The notes: a model not told the origin generated them from the letters alone. DNA of 64,000 bases from Rhabdophis nuchalis (GCA_039707465.1 CM077644.1:96639375-96703374), one strand, 5' to 3'. Positions 35,710 through 47,080 are shown, counted from the stretch's first letter. Made by a program: numbers and translations.

Positions 35710-37032
35710 AAAAGAAGCTAGTAACAAATAACATTGCCTTGCTTGGGCTTACGTAATTATGTGTTAATTCATATATTTATAAAACTATTATTGTATCTGA
35801 AATCAGTCTTGGGAATGAATGTGCAAACTATAGTGTACAACTGATTAATCAAAAGCGCATTCAGTTTTATAACAATATGAATATAGGTATGGTTTCTAAT
35901 TAATATGAAGCCATTATGTCAATGAGAAGAACAAGACTAGAGGACTTCGTTTCCGGTTTTTGACGGTGACGGACGTGTCTGTCCGCCACTTGCCTTTCTG
36001 GTGGACTCCTTCGGGGGCACAGAGAGTCCTGGAGGGATTCTTTGCCGAAACAGGCGGCTTGTTGGAAGCCCCCAACCTAGCAGCAGCTGGTGGGGTTTTT
36101 TCCAGCCTCGCCCTAGGAGCTGGGAAGGCATAAAGGGGTGGGCAAATCCTGCCTCTGTGCCCGATGGATTCTGGAGGAAACATTTTAAATTGAACGTGTG
36201 GCTGGAACGCCGGAGATGGAAGGCTCCCCCAAGTTCCTGGTTTGTTGATAGAGGATAAACGACAGAGATAATGTGAGTTTTGTTTAATCAACTCAAATGG
36301 AAAATAGAGGGGGAGGTTTTTTTTTCTCTAACCTCTCCTCGGAAGAAGCGGCGCTTAAACGAGCTCTCCGATGGGGAGAACAAGAATTAATTAACTTTGC
36401 CATTTGAATCAACTACTTTGAGGGAATGGCTTTACAACATCAACAATTTACCATGGAACAATTTCTAAAAAACAAATTGTAACTTTCACTTTCCTACCCG
36501 GGGTAGGGTGAGGCAAAATGGCTTCTCTTTGTTCTCTTATCAAAACTTTCCCGCGCCAGTGGAAACAGCCCCGGGCAACCGTCTGAGAAGAGTCTTTGGT
36601 GTCTTTGTGTGTGTCCCCCCCCCAGGAGCTCTCTTCGTCTCTCCCGTATGTGGATTCCCTGAATGTGGATTACAATATGTCCTTTTCTTCTCTGTAACTT
36701 GGACTAACAAATTTGGATTACTCCTGACATCCCGAGCCCTCCCAGCTGCTCGCTCTTTTGACACCATTTCTTTTATTGCTTTTGAGCTGAGACAATGGGT
36801 CCCAGAAAGCCGCCAACGGGGAAATCTGCATCTGAACCCTCTTCAGCCGGCTCCAGCCCGGCAACTCAACAATCGAAAATTACCACCTTACTCCAGAAAG
36901 AAACAACTGCAGAGGCTTCACAAGAACTATCGGTTACCCAAATGTTCCAGGAACTTTTGAAGAGTATAAATGATATCCGGAAGGAAATGGCAGATTCCAC
37001 AGCAGAGCTTAAAGATGTTAAGCAGAGTACAA

Positions 37033-40000
37033 CAGGCTGATGTTTTGTAACGCCAGGTCTGTGGTGAATAAAGCCCCCCTCATTAATGACCTAGTGTCAG
37101 AGGGGGATCCAGACCTGGTGGGAATAACGGAGACCTGGTTGGGCCCCGAGGGTGGTTTACCCCGCGTGGATATGTGCCCACCAGGCTACCGTGCATTTCA
37201 TCAGCCTCGGGCCTCTGGCAGGGGTGGAGGAGTGGTGATTATTGTTAGGGAAGGTCTCAAGCTGAGGGAGACCACTGTACCACAGACCACCGGCTGTGAG
37301 TCCCTCTACGTGAGGTGGGGCCTAGGGAGGCAGCTGAGCTTGCTGATTGTATACCTGGCTCCCCGCTATGTAACAGCAGCCCTGCCCGAGCTCCTTGAGG
37401 TGATCACCGAGATGGCGGTTGAGACCCCCAGACTATTAGTTGTGGGGGACTTTAACTTGCCATCGGCGGGCGAGACATCCGAGGTAGCTCGGGAGTTCAT
37501 GGCTTCCATGACGGCCATGGACCTGATCCAAGTAGTTCGGGGCCCCACCCACAACGGAGGACACACGCTGGATCTGATTTTTGGCTCTGGCCAGTGGAGA
37601 AATGATCTCGGAATCGGGGATTTAGTCATCTCACCCTTGTCATGGACAGATCACTCCCTCCTTTGGCTGGACTTTCCAATCGCCACACCCCACCGCGGGG
37701 AGGCAGAACCGGAGACACCTAGATGGTTCCGCCCCAGGCGCCTGAAGGGTTCCAGATGGAGCTTGGGCCAGCACCTATAGCCTTGACCCGCGACACGACT
37801 GAGGACCTAGTGGCCGCACGGTATAGTGCTGCCATGGGGGCCTTGGACCGTGACGCGCCTTTGCGGCATCTCATACGGTGTCGCCTCACCCAGGCTCCCT
37901 GGTTTACCGAGGAGCTGAGGAAGATGAAACGCTGCAAGAGATGCCTTGAGAGTAGGTGGAGATCCTCTTGGTCCGAATCCGACTGAACACTAGTGAGAGT
38001 GCATTTGAGGACTTACTTAGTGGCAATGAGGGTGGCCAGACGTGAGTATTGTGCCACCCTCATCGAATCCGCAGATAACCGCCCGGCGGCCCTGTTTGGG
38101 GTGACCCGCTCCCTCCTTCAACAGAGGCTGCGGGAAGCCCTGTTGCAGGGCCGTGCCAAGGAATTTGGTGAATATCTGCTGGATAAAATCGCTCAGATCC
38201 AGAGCGGGCTGCCCTCCACAGACAGTAGTCTAGAGGAAGTTCCCGAGGCAAGTCTTGAGACAATTTTATGGGAGGACTTTGACTTTGTTGCTGCCGATGA
38301 TATGGACAGGCTGTCGAGGAGACTAAAGGCCACCACATGTTTATTGGACCCGTGTCCATCCTGGCTTGTACTGGCATTCTGGGAGGTGACACGAGGCTGG
38401 CTCCAGGACATAGTGAACGCTTCTTTGAGTGAGGGGTTTTTGCCTACCGCCTGGAAGGAGGCGGTGGTGAGACCCCTCCTCAAGAAGCCTTCCCTGGACC
38501 CAGCATTATTGGAGAATTACCGTCCGGTCTCCAACCTTCTCTTTCTAGCGAAGGTTGTAGAGAGTGTGGTGGCACTGCAGTTTCCTCAGCACCTGGAGGA
38601 AATTGATTATCTAGACCCGCGCCAGTCCGGCTTTCGACCCGGTTATAGCACCGAAGTGGCATTGGTCGCGTTGGTGGATGATCTCTGGAGGGCGCGGGAT
38701 AGAGGTTGTTCCTCTATCCTCGTCCTGTTAGATCTCTCAGCGACTTTTGATACCATCGACCATGGTATCCTATTGCGCCGACTGGGGGGGTTGGGGGTGG
38801 GAGGCACCGTTTTACGGTGGTTCTCGTCCTACCTCCCTGGTCGGTCGCAATTCGTGTTGACAGGAGGGCAGAGGTCGACTTCTAGGCCCCTCATGTGGGG
38901 TGCTGTAGGGGTCGATCCTCTCGCCACTCCTGTTCAACACGTATATGAAGCCGCTGGGTGAGATCATCCGTGGTTTTGGGGTAGAATACCATCTGTACGC
39001 TGATGACACTCAGCTGTACATCTCTACCCCAAACCACCCCAACGATGCCGTTGAGGTGATGTCCTGGTGTTTGGAGGCCTTACGGATCTGGATGGGCAGC
39101 AACAAACTCAAACTCAACCCATCCAAGACCGAGTGGCTGTGGTTTCCGGCCTCCCGGTTTAGCCAGTTGACACTATCACTGGCCATTGGGGGTGAAGTAC
39201 TGGCCCCTGTGGAGAGGGCGCGCAATTTAGGAGTCCTCCTGGATTCCCAGCTGTCCCTGGAGGATCAGGTGGTGGCCGTGGCCAGGGGGGCGTTTTACCA
39301 GGTCCGCCTGGTCCGCCAATTGCGCCCCTTACTTGACCGGGAGGCCCTTCGCACAGTCACTCAAGCGCTCATGACTTCTCGCCTGGACTACTGTAACGCT
39401 CTCTACATGGGGCTCCCCTTGAAAAAATAAAATAAAATAAATAAATAATTTAATTTATAGCCCGCTCTCTCTCCCCGAAGGAACTCGAGGCGGGGCACAG
39501 GGAAATTAAAAATGCATATAACATCACAGACAATACAATATTAAAAAAGAATTAAACGAAACCCTGTGCTAAAATCCCCAAAGCTAAAACAAACCCCTAA
39601 AAACCCCTGAAAACAGTTAAGTTATCCCAAGCCGGCCAAGCAAAAGAAATGTGTTTTTAATTTTTGACGGAAGGAGCGGAGGTCCGTAGTTGTTCTAATA
39701 TCGGGGGGAAGGTCATTCCAGATGGTCGGGCCCGCCACAGAGAAGGCCCTTCCCCTGGGCGTCGCCCGCTGGCACAGCCTAGTGGATGGCACCCAGAGAA
39801 GTCACTCTCTGTGGGAGCGAATCGGCCGCAAGGATGTATGGGGCAGGATGCGATCCCGCAGATAACTAGAGATGCACTCGGAGATTGCAGTTGGTCCAGA
39901 ATGTGGCAGCGCGGGTGATTATGGGTGCTTCAAGGCAATCCCACATAACACCGCTCCTGCGCGAGCTGCACTGGCTGCCTGTGACCTTCCGGGTGCGTTA

Positions 40001-40495
40001 CAAGGTTTTGATGACCATCTTCAAGGTGCTCCATGGCACGGGGCCTAGCTACCTACGAGACTGTCTGCTGCCCCATACGTCCCTACGACCAATACGCTCT
40101 CACAGAGAAGGTCTGCTCCGGGTGCCGTCAACCGGGCAATGCCGGTTGGCGACGCCCAGGGGAAGAGCCTTCTCTGTGATGGGCCCAACCCTCTGGAATG
40201 CTCTTTCCCCCGACCTCCGTGTCATCTCAGACCTCCGCCTGTTCTGCCAGCGGTTAAAAACGCACTTCTTCCAACAAGCCCGCCTGGCATGATCCTACTC
40301 GAACACCGTACTGCTTTTAGTTACCAAAGTTTTAATTCAGGGGTTTTAATATGGGTTTTAGCGCAGAGGGGTTAATTTAATTTAGTTTTAAGAATGTTTT
40401 ATTTTTGTATATTTGCATATTTATATTTTATATTCCCTGTGTGCCGCCCTGAGTCCCTATGTGGTGAGATGGGTGTGGCTTATAAATTCGAATAA

Positions 40496-40525
<30 letters not shown>
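37033..40525 (+). mobile_element. L2-type LINE, long copy with endonuclease and RT, broken
   Basis: From 37040 it encodes an APE-type endonuclease ([46 protein letters not shown]). The linker and reverse transcriptase follow (LLKKPSLDPALLENYRPVSN, SGFRPGYSTEVAL, LVLLDLSATFDTIDH) with YADD at 38996-39007, then the C-terminal part to 40292, 3' UTR and an AATAAATAAATA tail. It is disrupted by a frameshift near 37750, a TGA at 37984, a frameshift near 38900-38945, and the insertion at 39422-39870. It lies inside the ORF1 of the surrounding L1-type element. Confidence 0.9.
39422..39870 (-). mobile_element. L2-type 3' end inserted in the L2 copy, minus strand
   Basis: It interrupts the phrase coding for MGLPL / RLQLVQN of the host copy, which resumes at about 39871. 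The reverse complement shows the conserved C-terminal ORF and 3' UTR. Its tail side is adjacent to 39422 and is T-rich in the sense direction, unlike the other tails here. Confidence 0.8.
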
Positions 40526-40526
<1 letters not shown>

Positions 40527-41463
40527 AACAGAAAATAAAGAAAAGATTGAGTTGTTGGAAGAGGGGGCAGCTGAGGTGGGGGGGGGAGGTTAAGGAGTTA
40601 CAAAAACAAAATTTAGAGTTACAAAACTATATCTTAAAAACAGAACTTGAAAGAATGTCCTTTTTTCTTAGGTTTCAGAATATACCGGAAGTAGAAAATG
40701 AAGACATTAAAGATGTTATGAGTATAATATTAGCAGAATATCTTAAAAGAGAAAAAGACCAAATTTAGTGGGATATAGATTTGGCATATAGAATCAACTC
40801 AACATATGCTAGAATTTATAATCTTCCAAGAGAGGTTCATGTAAAATTTTTCAGGAGATCCACAAGGGATGAGGTGCTGAGGGCACAGAGGGGGGGGGGG
40901 GCACTGAGATATCATGACAAAGAAGTAGTTATTTTGAAACAAATCCTGAAAAAAATAAGAGAAACAAGGAGGAAATTTTCCTTCCTGCCTAAGAAATTAT
41001 ATAATAAAGGGATTTGGTTCAGATGGTTGCTGCCAGATGGAATCCTGATCTTCTGGGAGGGAGATAAGATTAAAATTAAAACAATAATTGAGGCGCAAGC
41101 CTTTTTGAATAAGCACTCTTCCCTCCTAGAGGACAGAGATAGTGGAGCCGGAGAAAAGACAGAAGGAGCCATGGCCCCACCTGAAGGCGGGGAGGGAGAG
41201 GAAATGATATCGAAAAGACTTAGATCACAAAAATGAGCTCAGTGGAACCATTATCATAACTGTTGATACAGAGAAATGGCAAAAAAAGAAATGATTGAAC
41301 ATACGACTGACATAATGTGAAAATCTGTTTTTGCTTATCCTTTACACTATTTTTAAAATTGTAATTTTGTATCTTTAAAATATTTTTAAAATTGTAACTT
41401 GCGACGTATGGGGGGCCACCATTGCCGGCATGAAACCAACAAAATTTTCTATATACCCTATTC

Positions 41464-41765
41464 CAGTGATGGCAAACCTATGGCACGCAGAGCCATTTGG
41501 CAGGGCACGCGAGGGGTTGCCCTGTCAGCAGGCCAGTGACTTCCGGTTTGCTTGTGGGGCCTTTTTTAGTCCTCCGGAGGCTTCAGGGACCTTCAGGAGG
41601 CTTCCCTGAAGGCTCCAGAGGACTAAAACAGCTCCAGAGGTTTGTATAAAGCCTCTGGAGCCTGGGGAGGGCAAAAAAAGCATTATGGGTGTGGCACGCC
41701 AGCGCACGACTCCCTTGCGCTCCACCCCCTATGGCACGCGAGCCTAAAAAGGTTCGCCATCACTG
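41464..41765. mobile_element. non-autonomous hAT, exact 8 bp target duplication
   Basis: The termini CAGTGATGGCAAACCT and AGGTTCGCCATCACTG are inverted. The 8 bp repeats CCCTATTC at 41456-41463 and 41766-41773 are identical. It is inserted in the 3' UTR of the L1-type element. Interior with TATGGCACGC at both ends; same family as 47602-48208 and the right window edge. Confidence 0.95.
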
Positions 41766-41842
41766 CCCTATTCCTTTTTCCTATGTATATTTTAAAAACC
41801 AATAAAAATTTTATTCAAAAAAAAAAAAAAAGAACAAGACTA

Positions 41843-42882
41843 AATAATAGCCAATTATTTCATTATTCTGTCATGTATATCAATATCCAATCTTGAGAAG
41901 AATAGTTTTAGGCTAATAACTAAATAAATTTAATTAAATAATTAAACAATGTATTGTTACTTGTATCAGTCATTATGCCTTGTCACTTGTTATCATAATG
42001 GGGGAATTGCCTACTATAAATTCAAGTTACAAGCAAGGCTAGCATCTGGTATGCTAACGACAATCATAACCAGCCTGATCTTATCTTTTTTGCAGCTGTC
42101 ATTAAGAAAATGTTGCGGTTGTTAAGTCAATCAATGGTTTCCTATGGGCTGGTTTTACTGAAAACTGGAAGTAAATGTCAAGTTTTCAGCAAAACTGTTG
42201 TAAAACAGTCATGTGACCACAAGATTCTGCAAAGTGCCATAAACATTGTTCAGTTCCCATAAATAAACCAAAATATGCTCATGGATTTCACTCAACAGAT
42301 TAGGAGCAGTTTCTCCAACTATACTTGCAGAGAAAATAGTTCATGGGGAACTTTTCAAATGTTTCCTTCAGCATACCTGTATGCTGTCAGTCATATGAAA
42401 ATACTGTAACCATCTTCCTTACTCATTTGTATTGAAAAGGCCAAAGATTGGAATATCAATCAATAGATGAGACAGCCAGTTGTCCCAATTTCTCTCAATA
42501 TTGACTCAAAAACTGCCTGTTCAAGTCTCAACACATTAAAGCTGCACCCATGCAAGTCAATTTGTGAAAAATGGCTTACTTTGGTTTTCTACCTGCAATA
42601 GTGCCCCTACCAACATGTTCTGGCTTAAAATAGTAAGCTATTTGCTCTATGGTGCATACATCAGCAATTATCTCAGTGTGGATTCAGCCAACTTTCCATG
42701 GACTATACTTTGTGTGCCCACAGCTTTGTGTAGAGTTGAATTAAGCCAAACCTTATTAGAGTGCAATTATAATTATGTTGTCTGAAATAATGGTTCGAAT
42801 TCATTTTCAATGAATGTCTTGCTGCTGCTATGAATATCTTGCTGCTGCTGTGACCCAGCAAAGTACCTTGGTTTCTCTTGGC
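41843..42882. other. intergenic, mostly unexplained
   Basis: A weak CAGGTAGTCC-like segment is present at about 42055-42250 (TTGCGGTTGTTAAGTC, GTCATGTGACCAC). Otherwise nothing recognised. Confidence 0.4.
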
Positions 42883-42929
42883 TACTGTATTTTTCGGAGT
42901 ATATAGGTTTTGAAGAGGCATTTTTTTTA

Positions 42930-43094
42930 AAAAGTAGGTAAGTAGATAGAGGGATAGAGAGGGAGAGAAAGAGAGACAAATACAGTAGGTAGGTAGGGAG
43001 AGAGAGAGAGAGAGTGTAGATAGGTAGGTAGGTAGAGGGATTGAGAGAAATAGAGAAATACAGTAGATAGGGGGAGAGAGAGTAGGTAGATAGG
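42930..43094. repeat. TAGG/GATA/GA compound microsatellite
   Basis: Interrupted TAGG, TAGA and GAGA units; its counterpart resumes at 44626 after the LTR. Confidence 0.9.
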
Positions 43095-43416
43095 TGTTGT
43101 GGCCCAGCTGGGTCCGGATGAGCTGCTGATGGATTCCTCTATTGAGGAGTCCTATGAGTCGGCTCTAGAGGAGGAAACCCAGTTTGTCCCGGATGTCAGG
43201 CTAAGGGTTGAGAGGAGGCAATTAGCAGAACGACGCCATCGGAGATCATCAGTATCAGCTGCCTAATTGCCTGGCCCTTCCCAAGAGGCTTTAAAACAAA
43301 TCCTCTATGTAGGTTTGCAGGAAACAACAGTGAAGCTACAGAGTCGGAGAATTGTGTCCTGTAATCTTTCAGTCTGGTTCAAGTTAGTTCAGGCAAGCTG
43401 CCCAGTAGCAGTAGTT

Positions 43417-44586
43417 CAGGGGTCCCCAACCCCCGGGCCGTGGACCGGTGCCGGTCCGTGGCTGGGTGGGAGCCGGGCCGCAGGGCTGGAGAGGAAGAGG
43501 AGGAAGCAGCCCCCTGAGCAGAGCGCACGGGAGAACGCAGGCACGGTTGTTCGCACCGTTGGAGTATGGCTCTTCCTCCACCCTCGTCGACGGAGGGACT
43601 CCTGGGCGCCGCCGGACCGGCCACCGATTCCCTTCCCTGCTGGCATGCCGGCCACTCGTTTTCTTCCAGGGGCTGCGGAGGCTCCGCGGGCGGGGGAGGG
43701 AACTGGCGGCCTCTGGTGGCGCCCAGGAGTCCCTCCGTCGACGAGGGTGGAGGAAGAGCCCCCACCATCCTCCTGTGTTCTCCCGCGCACTCTGCCCAAT
43801 GGGCTGCCCCCTCCTCTCTCCTCCTCCTCTCCAGACCGGCTCCTACCCAGCCATGGAGCCTGAACGAGCGAACGAGCGACCAAGCGCGGCAGGCGGGCTG
43901 AGGAGGCTGGGGGGGGGGGACGACGACGACAGACACACATAGAGAGACAGAGAGAGGGAGGGAGGGAGAGAAAGATAGACAGAGACACAGAATGAGTGAT
44001 TGAGTGAATGCAAGACAGACACACGCACACGCACACACACACACACAGAGTTACAGAGATGGGCGGATGAAGGAGAGAGACAGAGAGAGAGAAAGAAAAA
44101 GAGAAAGAAAGAAAAAGAAAATGGGAGAGAGAGAAAGACAGACAGAGAGAAAGAGACAGAAAGGAAAGAAAGACAGAAAAAGATACAGAAAGAGAAAGAG
44201 AAAGAAAGAGAAAGAGGGAAAGAGAAAAAGAAAGAAAGAGAAAGAAATAGAGAGAAAGGGAAAGAGAGAAAGAGAAAGAAATAGAGAGAGAGAGAAAGAG
44301 GGAAAGAAAGAGAGACAGAGACAAAGAAAGAGAAAGAGAGAGAAAGAAAGAAAGAAAAAGAGAAAGAAAGAAAGAAAGAAAAAGAAAGAAAGAAAGAAAG
44401 AAAACTTATGACCACAGTTGAGGCCAAAAGTTTGGTTGCTAACCAAGATCATTGTTAAGTGAGTTTCACATTTTCCAAGTTGGCCACGCCCACCCAGTCA
44501 CATGACTGCTGAGCCACTCAGCCGGTCCGCAGAATTTTCTTTAAAATGAAACCGGTCCCTGGTGCAAAAAAGGTTGGGGACCCCTG
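43417..44586. mobile_element. foldback non-autonomous hAT, 1170 bp
   Basis: The termini CAGGGGTCCCCAACC and GGTTGGGGACCCCTG are perfect inverted repeats. The flanking octamers CAGTAGTT and GTCTAGTT match at 5 of 8 positions, a decayed duplication. Long inverted arms in 43480-43830 centre near 43667 (GTCGACGGAGGGACTCCTGG and its reverse). A GA/GAAA-rich stretch fills 43935-44400. The module at 44403-44520 is shared with 12547-12670. Confidence 0.9.
43935..44400. repeat. GA/GAAA-rich and CA simple repeat inside hAT
   Basis: Purine-only stretch of about 350 nt with short GA, GAAA and CAGA units. All reading frames here (Ser/Phe/Leu-rich or Arg/Glu/Lys-rich) are artefacts. Confidence 0.9.
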
Positions 44587-44625
44587 GTCTAGTTAATTAT
44601 CTTGTGAAGGGAGGGAGTCAGAACA

Positions 44626-44790
44626 GATAGGTATATAGGTAGATAGAGGGGGGGAGATAGAGAAATACAATAGATAGGTAGGTACGGAGAGAGAGAGTGG
44701 ATAGGTAGGTAGAGGGATAGAGAGAGAGAAATAGAGAGAGAGAAATACAGTAGATAGGTAGGGAAAGAGAGAGAGTAGGCAGGTAGATAG
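44626..44790. repeat. GATA/TAGG/GA compound microsatellite
   Basis: Continuation of the array at 42930-43094, separated by the solo LTR. Confidence 0.9.
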
Positions 44791-45371
44791 ATGTTTCCAG
44801 GTGTATTTACCCATGTGCTAGAGAAGGAAATCACTGACCACCTTTGGAACAAATCTTTGTTTCTGCAGGCACAGTACTTGACCAACGTAATTCTCATCAA
44901 TCACTCTAACTAAACAGCTTTCCAAAAGGGAAAAAACCCTTTTTGCACTGTGCAAACCTCCCCCAAACGGCCCGTTTTTCACGAAAATGGGCCTGTTTTT
45001 TTCCAAATAAAAGGCATGAATAGCCTTGGGGGGGGCTTGCAGAGTGCTCCTGGTGGGGTGGGGGTGGGGGCAAAAACATCCTGTTTTTTGCTCATTTCTG
45101 CCCTCCCGAGCCCCCAGGAGCTCTCTGGAAGCCTCCATAAGGGTATGTGCGTGGCCATTTTGATGAAGGGGCGGGGTTTCAGGAGGCAAAAATTGCTGTA
45201 CTTGATGTATAAGACGCACACAGATTTTCAGCCACTTTTTAGAGGAAAAAAGGTGTGTCTTATACTCCGAAAAATACGGTAAGTTTAATTTAAAACTGCA
45301 GACTTTTCATGAAATATCTGGTTTCAGTTGGCTATGAAAAAAAATTCAGATAAAAAAATTAAATTAAATTA

Positions 45372-45583
45372 AAAACTACTGCTTTTAGTTACCAAAGTTT
45401 TAATTCAAGGGTTTTAATATGGGTTTTAGCGCAGGGTGGGTTAATTCAATTTAGTTTTAAGAATGTTTTATTTTTGTATATTTGTATATTTATATTTTAT
45501 ATTCCCTGTGCGCCGCCCCGAGTCCCTATGTGGTGAGATGGGTGCAGCTTATAAATTCGAATAAACTAAACTAAACTAAAAAC
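45372..45583 (+). mobile_element. L2-type LINE, extreme 3' end
   Basis: Nearly identical to 40312-40500: TTTTAGTTACCAAAGTTTTA, GCGCAGGGTGGG, CTGTGCGCCGCCCCGAG, then a TAAACTAAACTAAA tail. It is only about 210 bp long and must have inserted from a close relative of the copy at 37-40.5 kb. Confidence 0.85.
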
Positions 45584-46052
45584 AATTTTTGATCCAGATT
45601 TACAAAAGGATGTAGGCTTTATTACAAAAAATCCTGTAATTCAGACATACTAGGGAGACTGTTTTTTGTGATTAAATGCCTTTCTGTTTTACAACCAGTA
45701 CAGAAAAGAATCTTTACATTAGTGAGATTCAGAGTCTTACTTTCAACTCTTTGAAGAGGGAGATTCAATGGCACATCAGCCTTTGTAGCAAAGTAATACA
45801 CAACTTTCTTAATTGCTCCTTTTATTCAAATTTGCATAAAAACCTTAATAACCAATCATAGCAAAGCAGCTGCTAATCTTATCTTCCACAACCCCTCTTT
45901 GTGACACTTCAGTAATGACTTTGAGGAAGTGGCCAAATTCTGTTCAATCACCATTGCTATTTGTCAAGAGTAGTTTTATCTATATAATTTCAGGAGAGAA
46001 TGTGAAAACAGCTGTCATCTTAATATATTTATTACATTTCAGTGACTTTAAA
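45584..46052. other. intergenic, unexplained
   Basis: No supported feature. Confidence 0.45.
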
Positions 46053-46292
46053 TAATACAATAGCAGAGTTGGAAGGGACCTTGGAGGTCTTCTAGTCCAA
46101 TCTCCTGTCTAGGCAGGAAACCCTATACCATTTCAGACAAATGGCTATCCAAAATCTTCTTAAAGACGTGCAGTGTTGGGGCATTCACAACTTCTGGAGA
46201 CAAGCTGTTCCACTGGTTAATTGTTCTAACTGTCAGGAAATTTCTCCTCAGTTCTAAGTTGCTTCTCTCCTTGATTAGTTTCCACCAATTGC
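46053..46292 (-). mobile_element. CR1-type LINE 3' end
   Basis: Reverse orientation: CAGAGTTGGAAGGGACCTTG, CTAGTCCAATCTCCTGTC, then the conserved stretch AAGCTGTTCCACTGGTTAAT and TTGCTTCTCTCCTTGATTAG. It is the mirror of 32340-32600. Confidence 0.9.
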
Positions 46293-47072
46293 TGGAATGT
46301 TAGTCTCCATTGAATTAAAATTTAAATATTCCAGTATTTGCTAATTTAATAGTTCCAGTAATGTGGAAAATAGCTGTATATTTTAGAGATATTTTTAAAA
46401 AATTTGAAAAAATAATTTATTTTTATTTGATAATATGTCATGCTGTACTTCATTATCCAAATTATTAATTTATCTTGAATTAATTTTGGTCATCTTTTCT
46501 TTGTCTAACAAAAAAGGAAAGGGATTGGTGGTGCATGTGAACGTGTGGAATCATAGTTCAATTTACATTTTTGTGGTGCATTGGTATGTCATTAATCAGA
46601 GAAATGACTGGTTGCAGGAAATGGAAACTGAACTCTAAGCATCTGGAAGGCAGGCATCAGGTTGTCTATTGCTGTATTAGATTTTATCTTAACAGTGGCA
46701 CTGTAAAAATCTTAGAAGATTGATGTCATGCTATGGATGTGATAACAAAAAAGGAACGAACATCATACACATGATCCTCGTGTGATCCATTATTAAAATA
46801 TATGCTTTCTCTGATCTGTGACTTATCCACTTCCATCCAACAAATTCTTGGGATAGCACACTTCATGGCTCTTTTTTCTCCCCTGTACCACTCTGTAAAA
46901 TTAGCAGAATTATATAAATTTAAAAATATATCTTTTATACATTACCTAATATTGCTCGTCTTGCAATAGAGCAAAACACACCTGCTGGTGCAAGCAACTT
47001 CTTGATGCCATCTCAATCAAATCCTGCTATTCATTATTCTCTTACTCAGCAATTAGACAAACTAAAATGTTG
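46293..47072. other. intergenic, unexplained
   Basis: A+T-rich; no supported feature. Confidence 0.45.
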
Positions 47073-47080
47073 GTTTAAGG

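Larger units (their letters stand above)
36795..41236 (+). pseudogene. L1-type ORF1, interrupted and with an in-frame stop
   Basis: The N-terminal part (36795 to about 37032) reads a Ser/Pro-rich basic head and coiled-coil start ([20 protein letters not shown]). The reading resumes after the L2 insertion at about 40526, with the RRM start ELERMSFFLRFQNIPE, then TAG at 40769-40771, then AYRINSTYARIYNLPREV through KRLRSQK and TGA at 41234-41236. The N-terminus differs from that of the intact copy, so the two belong to different subfamilies. Confidence 0.85.
35940..41829 (+). mobile_element. second ORF1-only L1-type element, split by nested insertions, 13 bp target duplication
   Basis: Outer repeats AAGAACAAGACTA at 35927-35939 and 41830-41842 are identical, so everything between is one insertion plus later nested ones. 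Removing the L2 block (about 37033-40525) and the hAT with its duplication (about 310 bp at 41464) leaves about 2.1 kb, close to the 1.99 kb of the uninterrupted copy. It starts GAGGACTTCGTTTCCGG and ends ACCAATAAAAATTTTATTC plus poly(A). No ORF2 is present. Confidence 0.85.
43095..44625 (+). mobile_element. solo LTR split by a hAT
   Basis: It starts TGTTGTGGCCC and ends GTCAGAACA, the same termini as 6013-6522. GATAGG is found on both sides (43089-43094, 44626-44631), although this could be part of the microsatellite. Without the hAT the LTR is about 360 bp. No internal retroviral gene. Confidence 0.65.
42885..45279. mobile_element. TA-flanked CCGTATTTTTC-family element, hugely expanded by inner insertions
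   Basis: The left end is CTGTATTTTTCGGAGTATA and the right end TATACTCCGAAAAATACGG, with TA at 42883-42884 and 45280-45281. The element's own sequence is limited to the first about 50 bp and 44890-45279. Between them are TAGG/GATA microsatellites (42930-43094, 44626-44790), a solo LTR, and a hAT inside the LTR. Confidence 0.75.

Noticed and set aside
43416..44452. Long open frames on both strands with Ser/Leu/Phe-rich or Arg/Glu/Lys-rich translations
   Set aside because: They lie in GA/GAAA simple repeats and G+C-rich hAT interior, have no splice context and no recognisable domain.
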